From the NCBI GenBank assembly GCA_000209815.1, contig FP929036.1:477340-541339 (forward strand): 64,000 bases of DNA, written 5' to 3'. A program made the position numbers and the translations under genes. Every line of letters starts with the position of its first letter. Position 1 is the stretch's first letter. Below are positions 1 through 9,755 of the stretch, piece after piece. This DNA comes from Butyrivibrio fibrisolvens 16/4. GTDB lineage: Bacteria > Bacillota > Clostridia > Lachnospirales > Lachnospiraceae. The notes beneath the pieces are model-generated. The model saw nothing but the letters and a program-made list of their open reading frames with translations. It made no database searches and had not been told where the DNA came from.

Positions 1-1
1 T

Positions 2-678
2 TCTTCCGAAAAGATTCCTGCTGTTAAGATGGATTTAGATATTGTTTATGAAGACGAGGATATTATTGTGATTAATAAGCCCGCTGGGCTGCCTATACAT
101 CCTAGTCTTAATCACTATGAGGATTCTTTGGCTAACGGGCTGGCATATTACTATGAGCAGCAGGGCAAACCATTTATATTCAGATGTGCTAATAGATTAG
201 ATAAGAACACTTCTGGGCTAACGGTTATTTCCAAGCACCTTGTCAGTGCCAATATCCTTTCTACGATGGTTAAGAACAGAGAATTTCACAGAGAATACTA
301 TGCCATCGTTCGTGGTACTTTAGAGCAGCCTGAAGGCACTATAGATGCACCAATAGGCCGAGTAGATGATTCTATTATTACAAGACAGGTGGATTTCGAA
401 AATGGTGAAAGAGCTGTCACCCACTACAAAGTTATGGACGAAAAAAATGGGCACAGCCTGGTTTCAATTCATCTTGAAACCGGTCGTACCCATCAGATTC
501 GTGTGCATTTTAAATATATTGGTCATCCATTGATTGGAGACCATCTTTATAATCCTGATTTTGAGTATATGCAGAGACAGGCGCTACATTCCCATAGGAT
601 TGAGTTTGTGCATCCCATAACCAAAAAGCAATGGAGTTTGTGGCTCCATTGCCTAATGATATGCAAAGAATATTTTAA
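2..678 (+). CDS. RluA-family pseudouridine synthase, 5' end outside window, frame broken near 3' end
   Basis: This is an rRNA/tRNA uridine isomerase of the RluA family. The reading frame is open from base 2, so the true start, and probably an N-terminal S4 domain, lie upstream of the window. Visible family motifs are the segment VINKPAGLPIHP, the catalytic block RLDKNTSGL (Asp is the nucleophile) and ETGRTHQIRVHF. As written, the last 19 residues (after ITKK, from QWSLWLHC) do not look like the family. The overlapping +1 frame reads MEFVAPLPNDMQRIF and stops at 676-678, which is a normal RluA ending. One extra A in the A5 run at 623-627 joins the two frames. As written the frame runs to 682. 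It converges with the J-domain gene, whose stop lies a few bases away. Substrate position is unknown. Confidence 0.85.
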
Positions 679-684
679 GTAGCC

Positions 685-1149
685 TTAATTCATCTGAGCC
701 TTAAGGTCTTCGTATTCTCTATTGATTTCAGCTACCGTAGCTGTATCGCCAGCGTCCCCATCCGGATGATAAATCTTAATAAGGTCCTTGTAACGCTTTT
801 TAAGAGCCTTTTTATCAGAAACACCAGAGAAGAACATCTCACCCTGGACGACATTATCCGTGGTGGTAACGCCGTAGCTGTACTCTTCCTGGACATTGGA
901 CTGAACATGCTCGTAGAACTTTTTCTTGCGTTCAAACTGCTTTTTATCATCAGCAAGCTGCTGAGTTTCGCGAATGAGCATTTCCCATTTCATCTCAAAC
1001 TGCTTTTCCTGCTGCTCAAGTGTGCGAATTCTCGCATCAACTTCTCTTTTTTCTTTTAATAAATCATTCCATGCTTTTTCTAACTCAAGCTGTCTATCTT
1101 CAAGTGCCTGCATGTCGATTTTACCTTGACATGTGCGTTCTTTTGCCAT
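685..1149 (-). CDS. Coiled-coil protein with C-terminal J domain
   Basis: A 154-residue protein. Residues about 10-95 are charged and heptad-like (many E, K, Q, L), predicting a coiled coil. The last 45 residues contain a J-domain core: ALKKRYKDLIKIYHPDGD with the HPD tripeptide that stimulates Hsp70 ATPase, followed by the helix EINREYEDLKAQM. The zinc-finger and C-terminal domains of DnaJ are absent, so it is a DnaJ-like cochaperone rather than DnaJ. I place the start at MAKERT because GGGAGAG lies 5 bases upstream; a longer frame to 1203 lacks such a site. It follows the GH13 gene on the same strand with a 116-bp gap. The client is unknown. Confidence 0.7.
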   Translation of the reverse strand: MAKERTCQGKIDMQALEDRQLELEKAWNDLLKEKREVDARIRTLEQQEKQFEMKWEMLIRETQQLADDKKQFERKKKFYEHVQSNVQEEYSYGVTTTDNVVQGEMFFSGVSDKKALKKRYKDLIKIYHPDGDAGDTATVAEINREYEDLKAQMN

Positions 1150-1265
1150 ACTAACTCTCCCACTAATTAAAACTAAACATTCTGTTGGGGGATGTTCGCC
1201 CAACTTTTAATAAATTATATCGTAAATTCAATTAGCTTGTAAATTAGAAGAATGGGCTAATATTT

Positions 1266-3299
1266 TTATATTCTCTTGTATACTATGCCGGAATATGCTC
1301 CAACTGTAGTATGAAGGTTTCCTCCTTCAACAGTTATATCGGTCGGCATGATTGAATACCCAACCTCATTACTTAAAATCAATCTCTCCAGCTGACAATT
1401 TAATGGAACTCCAGCTATCCAAACAGGCACATCTACTTCGATTTCATTGCCATTGGAATTTATTATCACAATTATCTGCTCATTTCCAGTAAATCTGCCA
1501 TAGCTGATAAATCCCTGTCCGCAATTCAGGAATACAAAAGAGCCTTCCTTAATAGCCTGACTCTGCTTGTGAATCATAATAATGTCTCTGGTGTAATCTA
1601 CAAGATCGTAGTTAGCATTTCCCCAAGGATATGTGCGGCGTGAATCAGGATCTGTGAACCCGCATACACCAGCCTCATCGCCATAATACAGGGTAGGAGC
1701 ACCTGGCCAGGTGAACTGTACCATCTCGGCCAGCTTCATAACAGGAATGCTAACACCATACTCTGCAGCCTGAGTTCCCTTTGTCTCAATTCGACCAACC
1801 ATATGATTAGTTCTCGTAAGGAATCTGGAATGGTCGTGATTAGAGAGCTGATTCATGGCGCAATACAACGAAGGTGTTTTTAATCTGGCCATAAAATGAA
1901 GCATAGTATTTTTGAAGCGCTCACCATCTCCTAATGCGCTAGGCTGGAATTCATCAGAATGCTTTTCCATACCTGTCAGGAAATATGTAAGAGGCTCCAT
2001 AAATGCATCGTAATTCATTATGGTATCCCACTGGTCGCCCTTTAGCCACTCTGAAGGGTTTCCATAGTGTTCAGCTAGAATGATAGCATTTGGATTAGCG
2101 CTTTTGACAGCCTTTCTGAAATCTGCCCAAAACTTGTGATTAAACTCCTCAGAGTGACCTAAATCTGCCGCCACATCAAGACGCCAGCCATCGCAATTGT
2201 ATGGCTCACTAACCCATTTTTTTCCTATATTCATAATGTATTGATACAGTTCTGGCGAATCCTCGTAATTAAGCTTTGGAAGCGTATCGTGGCTCCACCA
2301 GCCGTCATAGCTCTTGTTATCTGGCCAAGCATCTTCATAAAACTTAAAGAAAGAATTATATGGGCTATCTTTGCTCTCGTAAGCACCAGGAGCATATCCT
2401 TCTTCCTTGGAATAAATCTTTTCTCTATTTAGCCATTTATTAAAGGAACCGCAGTGATTAAACACACCATCAATAATAACGCGGATTCCCTTTTGATGAG
2501 CCTCATTTACAAAATCAGCAAAGAATTTATTACTGGCCTCAAGATTTTCTTTGTTAGTAACACGAATCTTATACTTGCTAGCGTGAGAATTGTCATAATC
2601 GTCTGGATTAAGGCATTCTCCACCATCATTTTTAATAACTGTCAAATGTGGATCGATATAATCGTAATCTGCAGTATCGTATTTATGATTAGATGGGGAT
2701 ACAAATAAAGGATTGAAGTAGATTACCTCTACCCCCAAGCTTCTCAGATAATGAAGCTTCTGACGAACGCCCTCCAAATCTCCACCGTAGAATCTGCCTA
2801 TATCTAAATTTGCTGGCATAGAACTCCAGTCCTTTACACCCTCAACTGGCCCACAAACATAGTGGTATTCATTTGTCTGTACATCATTTGTAGGATCGCC
2901 ATTGCAGAATCTATCCACAAGAATCTGGTACATAACCGCACCTTTTGACCAGGCAGGTGTGGAAAAGCCTGGCATAATAGAAAACTCGTAGTGTTCCCTG
3001 TAATCTCTCCAAAGACCTACTCTGTCGTAAAAGTAGTGATCAAGGCCTCCTACAAGCTCAAAATGATATCTAAATTCCTTTTTGCCCAACTGCACTGTAC
3101 AGGAATAAAAGTCAAACTCGCCTCGGGTTCTATCCAAATGCATACGGATATTAAGATTATCGGTTTTGGACATCAAAAAAACCTGTATATCCTCCTGATG
3201 ATATACACGTATGCTAATAGTAACCAGAGAATTCTCCTCCGGCTCCATAGGATATCTGTATTCAGCTGTTCCATCTGAGTAAATTGCACGGATGTTCAT
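1266..3299 (-). CDS. GH13 alpha-glycosidase (neopullulanase/cyclomaltodextrinase-like)
   Basis: A 677-residue glycoside hydrolase of the alpha-amylase superfamily, expected to cut alpha-1,4 (possibly alpha-1,6) glucosidic bonds in maltodextrins. There is an N-terminal beta-rich domain (about 1-115), then the TIM barrel beginning WSKGAVMYQILVDRFCNG. Conserved regions are VIIDGVFNHCG, GWRLDVAADL (nucleophile Asp), ILAEHYG (acid/base Glu) and QLSNHDHSRF (the NHD region). A C-terminal beta domain follows. No signal peptide is visible, so it is probably cytoplasmic and would act on imported oligosaccharides, such as those brought in by the importer at 34.4-38.1 kb. It lies alone, downstream of the ftsH terminator. 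Exact substrate is not determined by sequence alone. Confidence 0.88.
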   Translation of the reverse strand: MNIRAIYSDGTAEYRYPMEPEENSLVTISIRVYHQEDIQVFLMSKTDNLNIRMHLDRTRGEFDFYSCTVQLGKKEFRYHFELVGGLDHYFYDRVGLWRDYREHYEFSIMPGFSTPAWSKGAVMYQILVDRFCNGDPTNDVQTNEYHYVCGPVEGVKDWSSMPANLDIGRFYGGDLEGVRQKLHYLRSLGVEVIYFNPLFVSPSNHKYDTADYDYIDPHLTVIKNDGGECLNPDDYDNSHASKYKIRVTNKENLEASNKFFADFVNEAHQKGIRVIIDGVFNHCGSFNKWLNREKIYSKEEGYAPGAYESKDSPYNSFFKFYEDAWPDNKSYDGWWSHDTLPKLNYEDSPELYQYIMNIGKKWVSEPYNCDGWRLDVAADLGHSEEFNHKFWADFRKAVKSANPNAIILAEHYGNPSEWLKGDQWDTIMNYDAFMEPLTYFLTGMEKHSDEFQPSALGDGERFKNTMLHFMARLKTPSLYCAMNQLSNHDHSRFLTRTNHMVGRIETKGTQAAEYGVSIPVMKLAEMVQFTWPGAPTLYYGDEAGVCGFTDPDSRRTYPWGNANYDLVDYTRDIIMIHKQSQAIKEGSFVFLNCGQGFISYGRFTGNEQIIVIINSNGNEIEVDVPVWIAGVPLNCQLERLILSNEVGYSIMPTDITVEGGNLHTTVGAYSGIVYKRI

Positions 3300-3341
3300 A
3301 TGAATACCCCTCGCTGATTAGATAATATATTTTTAGATAGT

Positions 3342-3370
3342 AAAAAGACAGCAACGATCGCTGTCTTTTT
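3342..3370 (-). terminator. Rho-independent terminator after ftsH
   Basis: Perfect inverted repeat AAAAAGACAG / CTGTCTTTTT with a 9-base loop. Read on the minus strand the right arm ends in a T5 tract, followed by ACTATC. It lies between the ftsH stop (3513) and the GH13 start (3299), separating these units. The symmetric A/T ends could make it work in both directions. Confidence 0.8.
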
Positions 3371-3512
3371 AGGAGAAGGTATTTTTACTATGGGGTTAGT
3401 AAAAATTATATAATGTATTGGGGGGTTTTTACGATGTTTATTATATGACCCCGCAACACTCAAGTGTGCACAAACATAACAAAAGCTCTACCCATTTTTT
3501 GTGCATATTGCA

Positions 3513-5392
3513 CTACTCACCCCAATTAATACCCTCGACAGCGACGCCATCAAGGATTTCTTCGGTGTTCTCCTGCTTTGGAGCATCACCAAATAATGCC
3601 TCGAATTCATCCTTACCAATCTTTTCTTTCTCTAATAATAGATTAGCACATTTATGAAGAATTGACTCATTCTCTTTTAAAAGTTTCACAGCTTTTTCAT
3701 AACATTCATCGATGATTGCCTTAACCTCATCATCAATGGCCTTAGCTGTGGCCTCTGAATATCCCTTTGTATGAGCTAAATCTCTTCCGATGAAGACTTC
3801 TTCCTCGTCCTCGCCATAATTGATCATACCGATATTCTTGGAGAATCCGTACTTTGTAACCATATTTCTAGCAGTCTGTGTAGCCTGCTTGATATCCTGA
3901 GATGCACCTGTAGTAACATCATCAAAAATAAGCTCCTCCGCTACTCGACCACCCAATGAAACGATAATATCCTGAAGCATCTTGCCCTTTGTATTAAACA
4001 TTTCATCATTTTCATTTATAGGCATGGTATAGCCTGCTGCACTTGCTCCAGTGGGAATAATGGATACTGAATAAACAGGTCCAACATCAGGAAGCACGTG
4101 GAATAAAATAGCATGTCCACTCTCGTGATAAGCAGTGATTTTCTTTTCCTTATCGGAAATAACTCGGCTCTTCTTTTCTTTACCGATACCAACCTTTACA
4201 AATGACTTTTTAATATCATCGTGAACAATATACTGTCTGTCCTGGCCTGCTGCAAGAATAGCCGCCTCATTGAGAAGATTCTCCAAATCAGCTCCAGTAA
4301 ATCCAACAGTTGTCTGAGCAATCTGATGTAAATCTACATCTGAGCCAAGCATTTTATTAGCAGCGTGTACCTTAAGAATTTCTTCACGCCCCTTAACATC
4401 TGGACGACCAACATAGACCTTTCTATCGAAACGTCCTGGACGCATAATTGCGTGGTCCAAAATATCTACACGGTTTGTGGCTGCCATAACGATGATGCCT
4501 TCATTAACACCGAAACCATCCATCTCTACGAGAAGCTGATTAAGTGTCTGCTCGCGCTCATCGTGGCCACCGCCCATTCCAGTACCACGTCGACGTGCTA
4601 CGGCATCTATCTCATCAATAAATACGATACAAGGCGCGTTCTGTTTTGCCTCTGCAAAAAGATCACGTACACGGCTGGCACCAACACCAACAAACATCTC
4701 TACGAAATCAGAACCTGAAATAGAGAAGAATGGAACGCCTGCCTCACCTGCAATAGCCTTTGCAAGAAGTGTCTTACCTGTGCCCGGAGGGCCTACTAAA
4801 ATAACACCCTTTGGAATACGGGCACCAAGCTTTGTATATTTCTTAGGGTCTCTGAGGAAATCTACAAGCTCTTCTACTTCTTCTTTTTCTTCATCAAGAC
4901 CAGCTACATCCTCGAATCTTGTGTGAATATCCTCTTTTGTGCTCATCTTGGCGCGGCTCTTACCAAAGTTCATCATCTTGGCATTAGCACCACCACCTGC
5001 ACTCTGGGCATTCATCAAAATCATAAAGAGAATGAATACTGCACCCAAAACAATAAGCATAGGTAAAAGATCAGATAACCAGCTATCGTGAGGGATATCG
5101 CTAAGAGTATAGGAAATATTACTCTCTGCTAAAGTCTGCTGTAATTCATTTACATCTGATACATATAATGTAACTGTATCGCCGTTTTTAGTTTGATGCT
5201 TGCGGCGCCTGTTGGCACCTCTTCGTTCTGTGTAATGTTCACAGAAGTAATCTTTTCATTTTTAATGGCAGTCTTAAGTTCCGCCATAGAATATGTGGCA
5301 TTTTTGTTGCCCATGCTTGTGTAAAGAATAGCTAAAACCACTGCGACAAAAATACCATAAATAATCATTCCTGAAGCTCTGTTTTTCTTCAA
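3513..5392 (-). CDS. ftsH: ATP-dependent zinc metalloprotease FtsH (frame broken once)
   Basis: Membrane-anchored AAA+ protease that degrades misfolded membrane proteins and selected regulators. The N-terminal part (5392 to about 5185) carries the first membrane helix ([17 protein letters not shown]). The rest holds a second helix ([14 protein letters not shown]), Walker A GPPGTGKT, Walker [10 protein letters not shown], the second region of homology RPGRFDRK and the zinc site HESGH. The frame breaks in a T5 run at 5185-5189 (A5 on the coding strand). With six A the sequence continues as [18 protein letters not shown] and the whole reads as 626 aa, normal for FtsH. It is the last gene of tilS-hpt-ftsH, 10 bp after hpt, a classic Firmicutes order. 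Confidence 0.95.
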
Positions 5393-5401
5393 GGCATCCT
5401 C

Positions 5402-5926
5402 CTAGTCTAGCTCTACAACTCCGATGTAAGGAAGGTTACGATACTTCTGGTCATAATCGAGACCATAACCTACAACGAACTGATCTGGAATTGTAAATCC
5501 TGTGTAGTCAACGTGAACATCAACCTCTCTACGATCTGGCTTGTCAAGCATTGTAACCATCTTTACAGACTTTGCTCCACGGTCCTTAAAAAGCTGACCA
5601 AGGTAATTAAGTGTGTTACCACTATCGATAATATCCTCTACGATGATTACATTCTGTCCTGCTGGATCTAAATCAAGGTCCTTTTTAACCTTTACTACCC
5701 CTGATGATACTGTGCCGCCATCATAGCTTGATGTAGCCATGAAATCGATAATAACTGGCACTGTAATTCTCTTAGCAAGCTCACATGCAAAGAAAGAAGC
5801 TCCCTTAAGGATGCATACCAAAAATACTGTCTCACCCTCATAGTCCTTACTAATCTGCGCTCCAAGCTCCGCAATACGCGCTGCTAACTCATCCTCTGGT
5901 AAAAGGACTCTGATGTTCTCACTCAT
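5402..5926 (-). CDS. hpt: Hypoxanthine phosphoribosyltransferase
   Basis: Purine salvage enzyme that transfers PRPP ribose-phosphate to hypoxanthine or guanine. The PRPP-binding motif NVIIVEDIIDSGNTL is intact, as is the flexible-loop region ATSSYDGGTVSSG, and the length (174 aa) is typical. I choose the start at MSENIRVL because GGAGGA lies 8 bases upstream. The two upstream in-frame ATGs overlap or abut that site. It overlaps the end of tilS by 8 bases and is followed 10 bp later by ftsH, so the three are probably co-transcribed and translationally coupled. Confidence 0.95.
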   Translation of the reverse strand: MSENIRVLLPEDELAARIAELGAQISKDYEGETVFLVCILKGASFFACELAKRITVPVIIDFMATSSYDGGTVSSGVVKVKKDLDLDPAGQNVIIVEDIIDSGNTLNYLGQLFKDRGAKSVKMVTMLDKPDRREVDVHVDYTGFTIPDQFVVGYGLDYDQKYRNLPYIGVVELD

Positions 5927-7281
5927 TTCCATTTCCTCCATAAACTATCTCTAATACGCGAGTGGTATTATTAGAAATTTTATAATATTCGCTGATTCTA
6001 TATCCAACCACCCACATTACGTGGCTACCATCGCATACCAGCATAATGCTGTCTCTTTTGTGACGAGGTATTTTTTCATCCACAAAATAATCCTGAATAG
6101 ATTTATGATTTCCTGCAGAATCAATAGTCAGATAATCCCCCTCAGCACGGGTTCTTATAACAATATTATCCGATATTTTATCACAATCAAACCATTTAGT
6201 ATAGCTTTCAGTAGGGTATTTCATGCCCGGTTCAAGGTCAAATTCACGGTATGAAAATGTACCCTGTGTTTCCTCCTCAGAGGCCTCATCCTGTACATAT
6301 AAATGCTCATAAGAAATAATCAAGGTCTTTTTATATGGTAGCTGAACCTGACGTTCCCCGTCCTCCTGGAGAAGGCCTAAAATGCTTTCTATATGAACAG
6401 CACTAACATCCTTTTGATTTGGCATAAAGCTGCTAAGATATTCCTTTAGCGCCTGACTGGCAATAACCTTTGGTGCAGTAACGAATGCTCTTTTTCTAAG
6501 TTTATTGCCATCTTCTCTGGATATTTCTAAAAGCCCGTGGGCCTCTATAGAAATATAATCCGCAACCTCTGTCAGTCTGTTACACATATCGGCAATATGC
6601 TCCAAGGCCTTAGAATTAATTTCTGAAAGTTCTGGTAAAATATTGTGTCTTATTCTATTTCTATCGTAGCACACCATTGAGTTGGTCTCATCCACGCAGT
6701 ATGAAATCTCATTTTCCTGGATAAATTCCATAATCTCTGCCTTTGGAACCTCTAAAAGAGGTCTAATAATTCTACCTCTTGTTGGAGCTATGCCGCACAT
6801 TCCATCCAGGCCTGTACCTCTAGCCATATGGAATATAACTGTCTCTGCATTATCATCTGCATTATGAGCTATGGCAATCTTTACGTTGTCAGCCTGAGAT
6901 TCCTTTGATAGCTCATCTGCATAGGCCTCAAAAGCCTCGTAACGAGCCATTCTAGCCTCTTCTTCCTCAGAGCGGCCTGTTTCCTTAACCAAGGCCGGAA
7001 TATCAACTCTAACAACCTTTAAAGGTACCTGGTAATCCCTACATATGCTCTCTACATATGCCTGATCTTCATCAGCATCTTCGCCTCTAATACAGTGATT
7101 TACGTGAAGGGCGTGAATATCAAGATTATATTCCTCCCTAAGACCAAGCAACATAAAAAAAGGCATACAGAATCAGGTCCTCCAGATAAACCCAAGACCA
7201 CCCTGTCGCCTTTGTTTAACATGCTATTTTTTCTATAAATTCTCTAATCTTCTTTTTGTTTAAAAATGATCCAATTGTCAT
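5919..7281 (-). CDS. tilS: tRNA(Ile) lysidine synthetase TilS (two frame breaks near the start)
   Basis: TilS attaches lysine to C34 of the CAU-anticodon tRNA(Ile), changing both codon reading and charging. The PP-loop motif LGLSGGPDSVC is present in the DNA at about 7170-7215 but is out of frame with the rest. Adding one base to the A7 run at 7155-7161 joins it to FFMLLGLREEYNLDIHALHVNHCIRGEDAD. A second one-base deficit in the T6 run at 7227-7232 links the upstream segment KKIREFIEKNSMLNKGDRV. The repaired protein is 454 aa from ATG 7281, overlapping the end of divIC by 38 bases; a start at ATG 7223 is the alternative. The C-terminal TilS domain is intact and runs into hpt. Confidence 0.92.
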
Positions 7282-7557
7282 GTGTCAATCCAAGTTTCTG
7301 GGAAGCCTCATTTTCAACATATTCATCACTTCCCACATATTCTTCCTGTTCCTTGAGCTGCTGACTCTTTTCATTAGCTGCATCCAGCTGTGTCTGGAGC
7401 GTTTCTTCTTTCTTTTTGAGCTCTTCGTTTTATCGTGAAGGCGCACAATCTGAACGGTCATTACTCCAATCATAAAGAGCATGATAACAGCTACGTATAT
7501 TCTACCTGTAGAGGTTTTCTTTCGTCTTCCTACTTTTCTTCTCTTATTTCTAACCAT
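7244..7557 (-). CDS. divIC: DivIC/FtsB-like septum formation initiator (frame broken once)
   Basis: Small bitopic cell-division protein. The N-terminus is very basic (MVRNKRRKVGRRKK), followed by one membrane helix (IYVAVIMLFMIGVMTVQIV) and then a coiled coil. As written the frame leaves the family after RLHDK, giving a basic unnatural tail. One extra base in the T4 run at 7428-7431 gives NEELKKKEETLQTQLDAANE, then EEYVGSDEYVENEASQKLGL and DNWIIFKQKED, a textbook DivIC ending of 104 aa with stop at 7244-7246. It lies 3 bp downstream of rqcP, matching the yabO-divIC order of Bacillus. Confidence 0.9.
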
Positions 7558-7560
7558 AAA

Positions 7561-7800
7561 TTACAAATACTTAAATAAGTCTGCCGCAGCATCCTTTTTT
7601 GTAGTGTCCTGAATATCCAGGACCTCAACTTTCACATTTTTGTTTCCAAATGCTATCTCTATTATATCACCAACTTTAACGTCAGTGGAAGCTTTCGCAA
7701 TTTTTCCATTAATTTGAACACGACCGCTGTCACAAGCTTCATTTGCCACTGTGCGTCGTTTTATCAATCTACTTACTTTTAGATACTTATCTAGTCTCAT
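7561..7800 (-). CDS. rqcP: S4-domain RNA-binding protein RqcP (YabO)
   Basis: A 79-residue protein made almost entirely of one S4 RNA-binding fold: MRLDKYLKVSRLIKRRTVAN followed by GRVQINGKIAKAST and a short tail. In Bacillus this protein joins the ribosome-associated quality-control complex and supports C-terminal tailing of stalled nascent chains; that role is transferred by family and by gene order (hup, rqcP, divIC). It is separated from hup by a terminator and by a long hairpin, so it may have its own transcript. Confidence 0.88.
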   Translation of the reverse strand: MRLDKYLKVSRLIKRRTVANEACDSGRVQINGKIAKASTDVKVGDIIEIAFGNKNVKVEVLDIQDTTKKDAAADLFKYL

Positions 7801-7835
7801 TGTCGTTAATTCAACCTCATTCTCTCACAACATAA

Positions 7836-7920
7836 GCTGGTAATTGACAAGCTCTGAGGTTTCTCAAGCGAATCGTGTTAGATGAGCGGAGAAACACTCA
7901 GGCTTGTCAATGTAACCAGC
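7836..7920 (-). other. Long imperfect hairpin in the rqcP leader
   Basis: The arms at 7836-7865 and 7889-7920 are about 30 bases each and nearly complementary, differing by small bulges. The plus-strand left arm begins GCTGGTAATTGACAAGC and the right arm ends GCTTGTCAATGTAACCAGC. A 23-base loop separates them. On the minus strand it lies between the hup terminator and rqcP, ending about 36 bases before the rqcP start. It has no T tract, so it is not an obvious terminator. A structured leader, a processing site or a small palindromic mobile element are all possible. Confidence 0.6.
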
Positions 7921-7941
7921 GTAGGGTTTAGAATAAATAAA

Positions 7942-7963
7942 GGGGCTCGGAAACCCGAACCCC
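7942..7963 (-). terminator. Rho-independent terminator after hup
   Basis: On the minus strand GGGGTTCGGG, TTT, CCGAGCCCC folds into a GC-rich stem with one mismatch, followed by TTTATTTATT. It sits 26 bases after the hup stop. Confidence 0.78.
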
Positions 7964-7989
7964 ATAATGATTCTAAAAAATAATGCTAA

Positions 7990-8262
7990 TTAGTTGATAG
8001 AATCCTTAAGAGCCTTACCAGCCTTAAACTTAGGAGCCTTAGATGCAGGAATCTTCATCTCAGCGCCTGTCTGTGGATTTCTACCTGTACGAGCTGCTCT
8101 CTTAGAAACTTCGAATGTACCGAAGCCAACGAGCTGGATCTTCTCACCCTTCTTAAGCTCTTCTGCTACTACCTCTGTGAATGCCTTTACAGAAGCTTCT
8201 GCGTCCTTCTTTGAAATGTTAGCCTTGCTAGCGATAGCTGCTACTAATTCTGTCTTGTTCAT
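7990..8262 (-). CDS. hup: HU family DNA-binding protein
   Basis: A 90-residue histone-like protein that bends and compacts DNA as a dimer. Family marks are the start MNKTELVAAIASKANISKKDAE, the middle VGFGTFEVSKRAARTGRNP (DNA-wrapping arm with GRNPQTG) and the C-terminal KAPKFKAGKALKD. The length is standard. A strong site (GAGGAGGAATAGT) precedes the ATG, and a consensus promoter and terminator flank it, consistent with an abundant protein expressed from a single-gene transcript. Confidence 0.97.
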   Translation of the reverse strand: MNKTELVAAIASKANISKKDAEASVKAFTEVVAEELKKGEKIQLVGFGTFEVSKRAARTGRNPQTGAEMKIPASKAPKFKAGKALKDSIN

Positions 8263-8328
8263 TACTATTCCTCCTCGAGAATTGTTATTTTTATTTTAGG
8301 ACCGAAATCCTTAATAACTACAATATCT

Positions 8329-8357
8329 TTTATAAGTCTTTTAAATATGGGTGTCAA
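8329..8357 (-). promoter_or_regulatory. Promoter of hup
   Basis: On the minus strand a perfect -35 TTGACA (8352-8357) and a -10 TATAAA (8329-8334) are separated by exactly 17 bases, about 65 bases before the hup ATG. The leader includes a small GGACC/GGTCC hairpin. Bases 8358-8488 upstream are A/T-rich and show nothing else I can name. Confidence 0.75.
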
Positions 8358-8488
8358 CCAAAAACCCCAAAAACCCCCGATTTATAAGGGTTTTATGAAA
8401 TATTACAAATTTCTGACACTATTTTTAACTATAATTACCATTTACAAACCCTTGATTTTCTAGGAAGTTCACAACTTTTTCACACAAA

Positions 8489-9735
8489 TTAGTTCATTAA
8501 GTTGCTTATCAGGTCGGAAATCGTTGATAAATAATCAACTTCGTAGTCATAATCATTCTTAATTGAGCTACCTGCAGTCTCCTCCTCAGCACCATTTTCA
8601 GACTCATCTGTAACATTTTCGTTAGGAGTTGCATTGTCATAATTTTCTTCTACAGTGGAGGTTGTTCCACTTCCATCCTCCGCCTCCATCTCCAATGTGA
8701 TTTCTGCTGATTCAGAATTAACTACCAAGATCTTCTTCCAAGCTTTATATCCTGCACATTTAACCACAAGCTGATGAGCGCCATACTGAACCTTCTGTGG
8801 CTCCGTTACATCCACAGATTTGCCATCCAGATATACAAAGGTATCCGGCACCGTTACAAGGAATGTAAGCAGACAATAGGAAGGTCCCTCCCCCTTCATA
8901 GAATCCAAATTCACCAAAACATTCTCATCCCTGTGAACTGTAATCTCCTGGGAACCGCCCCAACCATTGTTTGCTACAGTTAATAGATATGTTCCTTCCG
9001 GCACCTCAATGGTCTCATTTCCATTTACCATTGTTACTATCTTATCTCCGATAAAAGCCATTGAACCGTCAAACACCGCTGTGTTCACAAGACTTATATA
9101 GCCGTGTCCTGTGGTGATTGCAATGGATATAATTTCCTTATCCTTACCGATTACAGTAATTGCATCGTCCTCGCCGATTGAATCCACCAATATTTTCATA
9201 TGATCTGAATAGACCTTGGTCTTATCCGTAATCTTGTACTTGTGGCCATCTATAACCATTAAATTGTGAGATGTATCTATGGCATATTTTTAATATCCTC
9301 GTACATCCAAACATCTGCTGATTTTTGCACCTGACTCAGTGCCCCAGAAGCTGGCAGCAACTCACCTATAGAAACAACCGAACCCGTAGTGAATTCAGCC
9401 CAGGTGTCATTGCCACCGTATTTATTTAAGAATTTTGTAGTCATATTATATGAATAGCGAATCTGCTGATCCTCGCTAAGGGAATACAGCGCAATAGTCT
9501 CATCCACCATATCCAGGTTTTCTACTATATATAAATCAACCTGTTCGGTCTCAGCCTCCGCCTGATTATCAGTTTCCTCCACCTCACCAGTCTCCTTTCC
9601 TGCGTTTTGAATGGCAGAGCCTGTATAATTGGTGACAGTGGCATTGTTAGCATGGCTACATCCACAAAATGCAGCCACACAGATAACTGACAATAATATT
9701 AAATTAGACCATTTTTTTGTAAAATCCCCACTCAT
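8489..9735 (-). CDS. PEGA-domain lipoprotein (frame broken once)
   Basis: A probable membrane-attached surface protein of 415 aa after repair. The N-terminus has a hydrophobic signal (LILLSVICVAAF) and a lipobox-like CGC. Residues about 30-60 are acidic and low complexity. The C-terminal half carries PEGA-type beta repeats (IEVPEGTYLLTVANNGWGG, TFVYLDGKSVDV, YGAHQLVVKCAGYKAW), followed by an acidic Asn/Thr/Glu-rich tail. As written the frame stops at IKNMP. One extra base in the T5 run at 9287-9291 gives IKKYAIDTSHNLMVIDGHKY and joins both parts. PEGA domains are linked to cell-envelope proteins, but the function is unknown. It lies 20 bp downstream of cca. Confidence 0.75.
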
Positions 9736-9755
9736 AGGTTAATTGTATCACATTT

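Noticed and set aside
3513-5392. Two separate proteins (short membrane protein plus FtsH-like protease)
   Set aside because: The two frames join into one canonical FtsH with a single added base in a T5 run.
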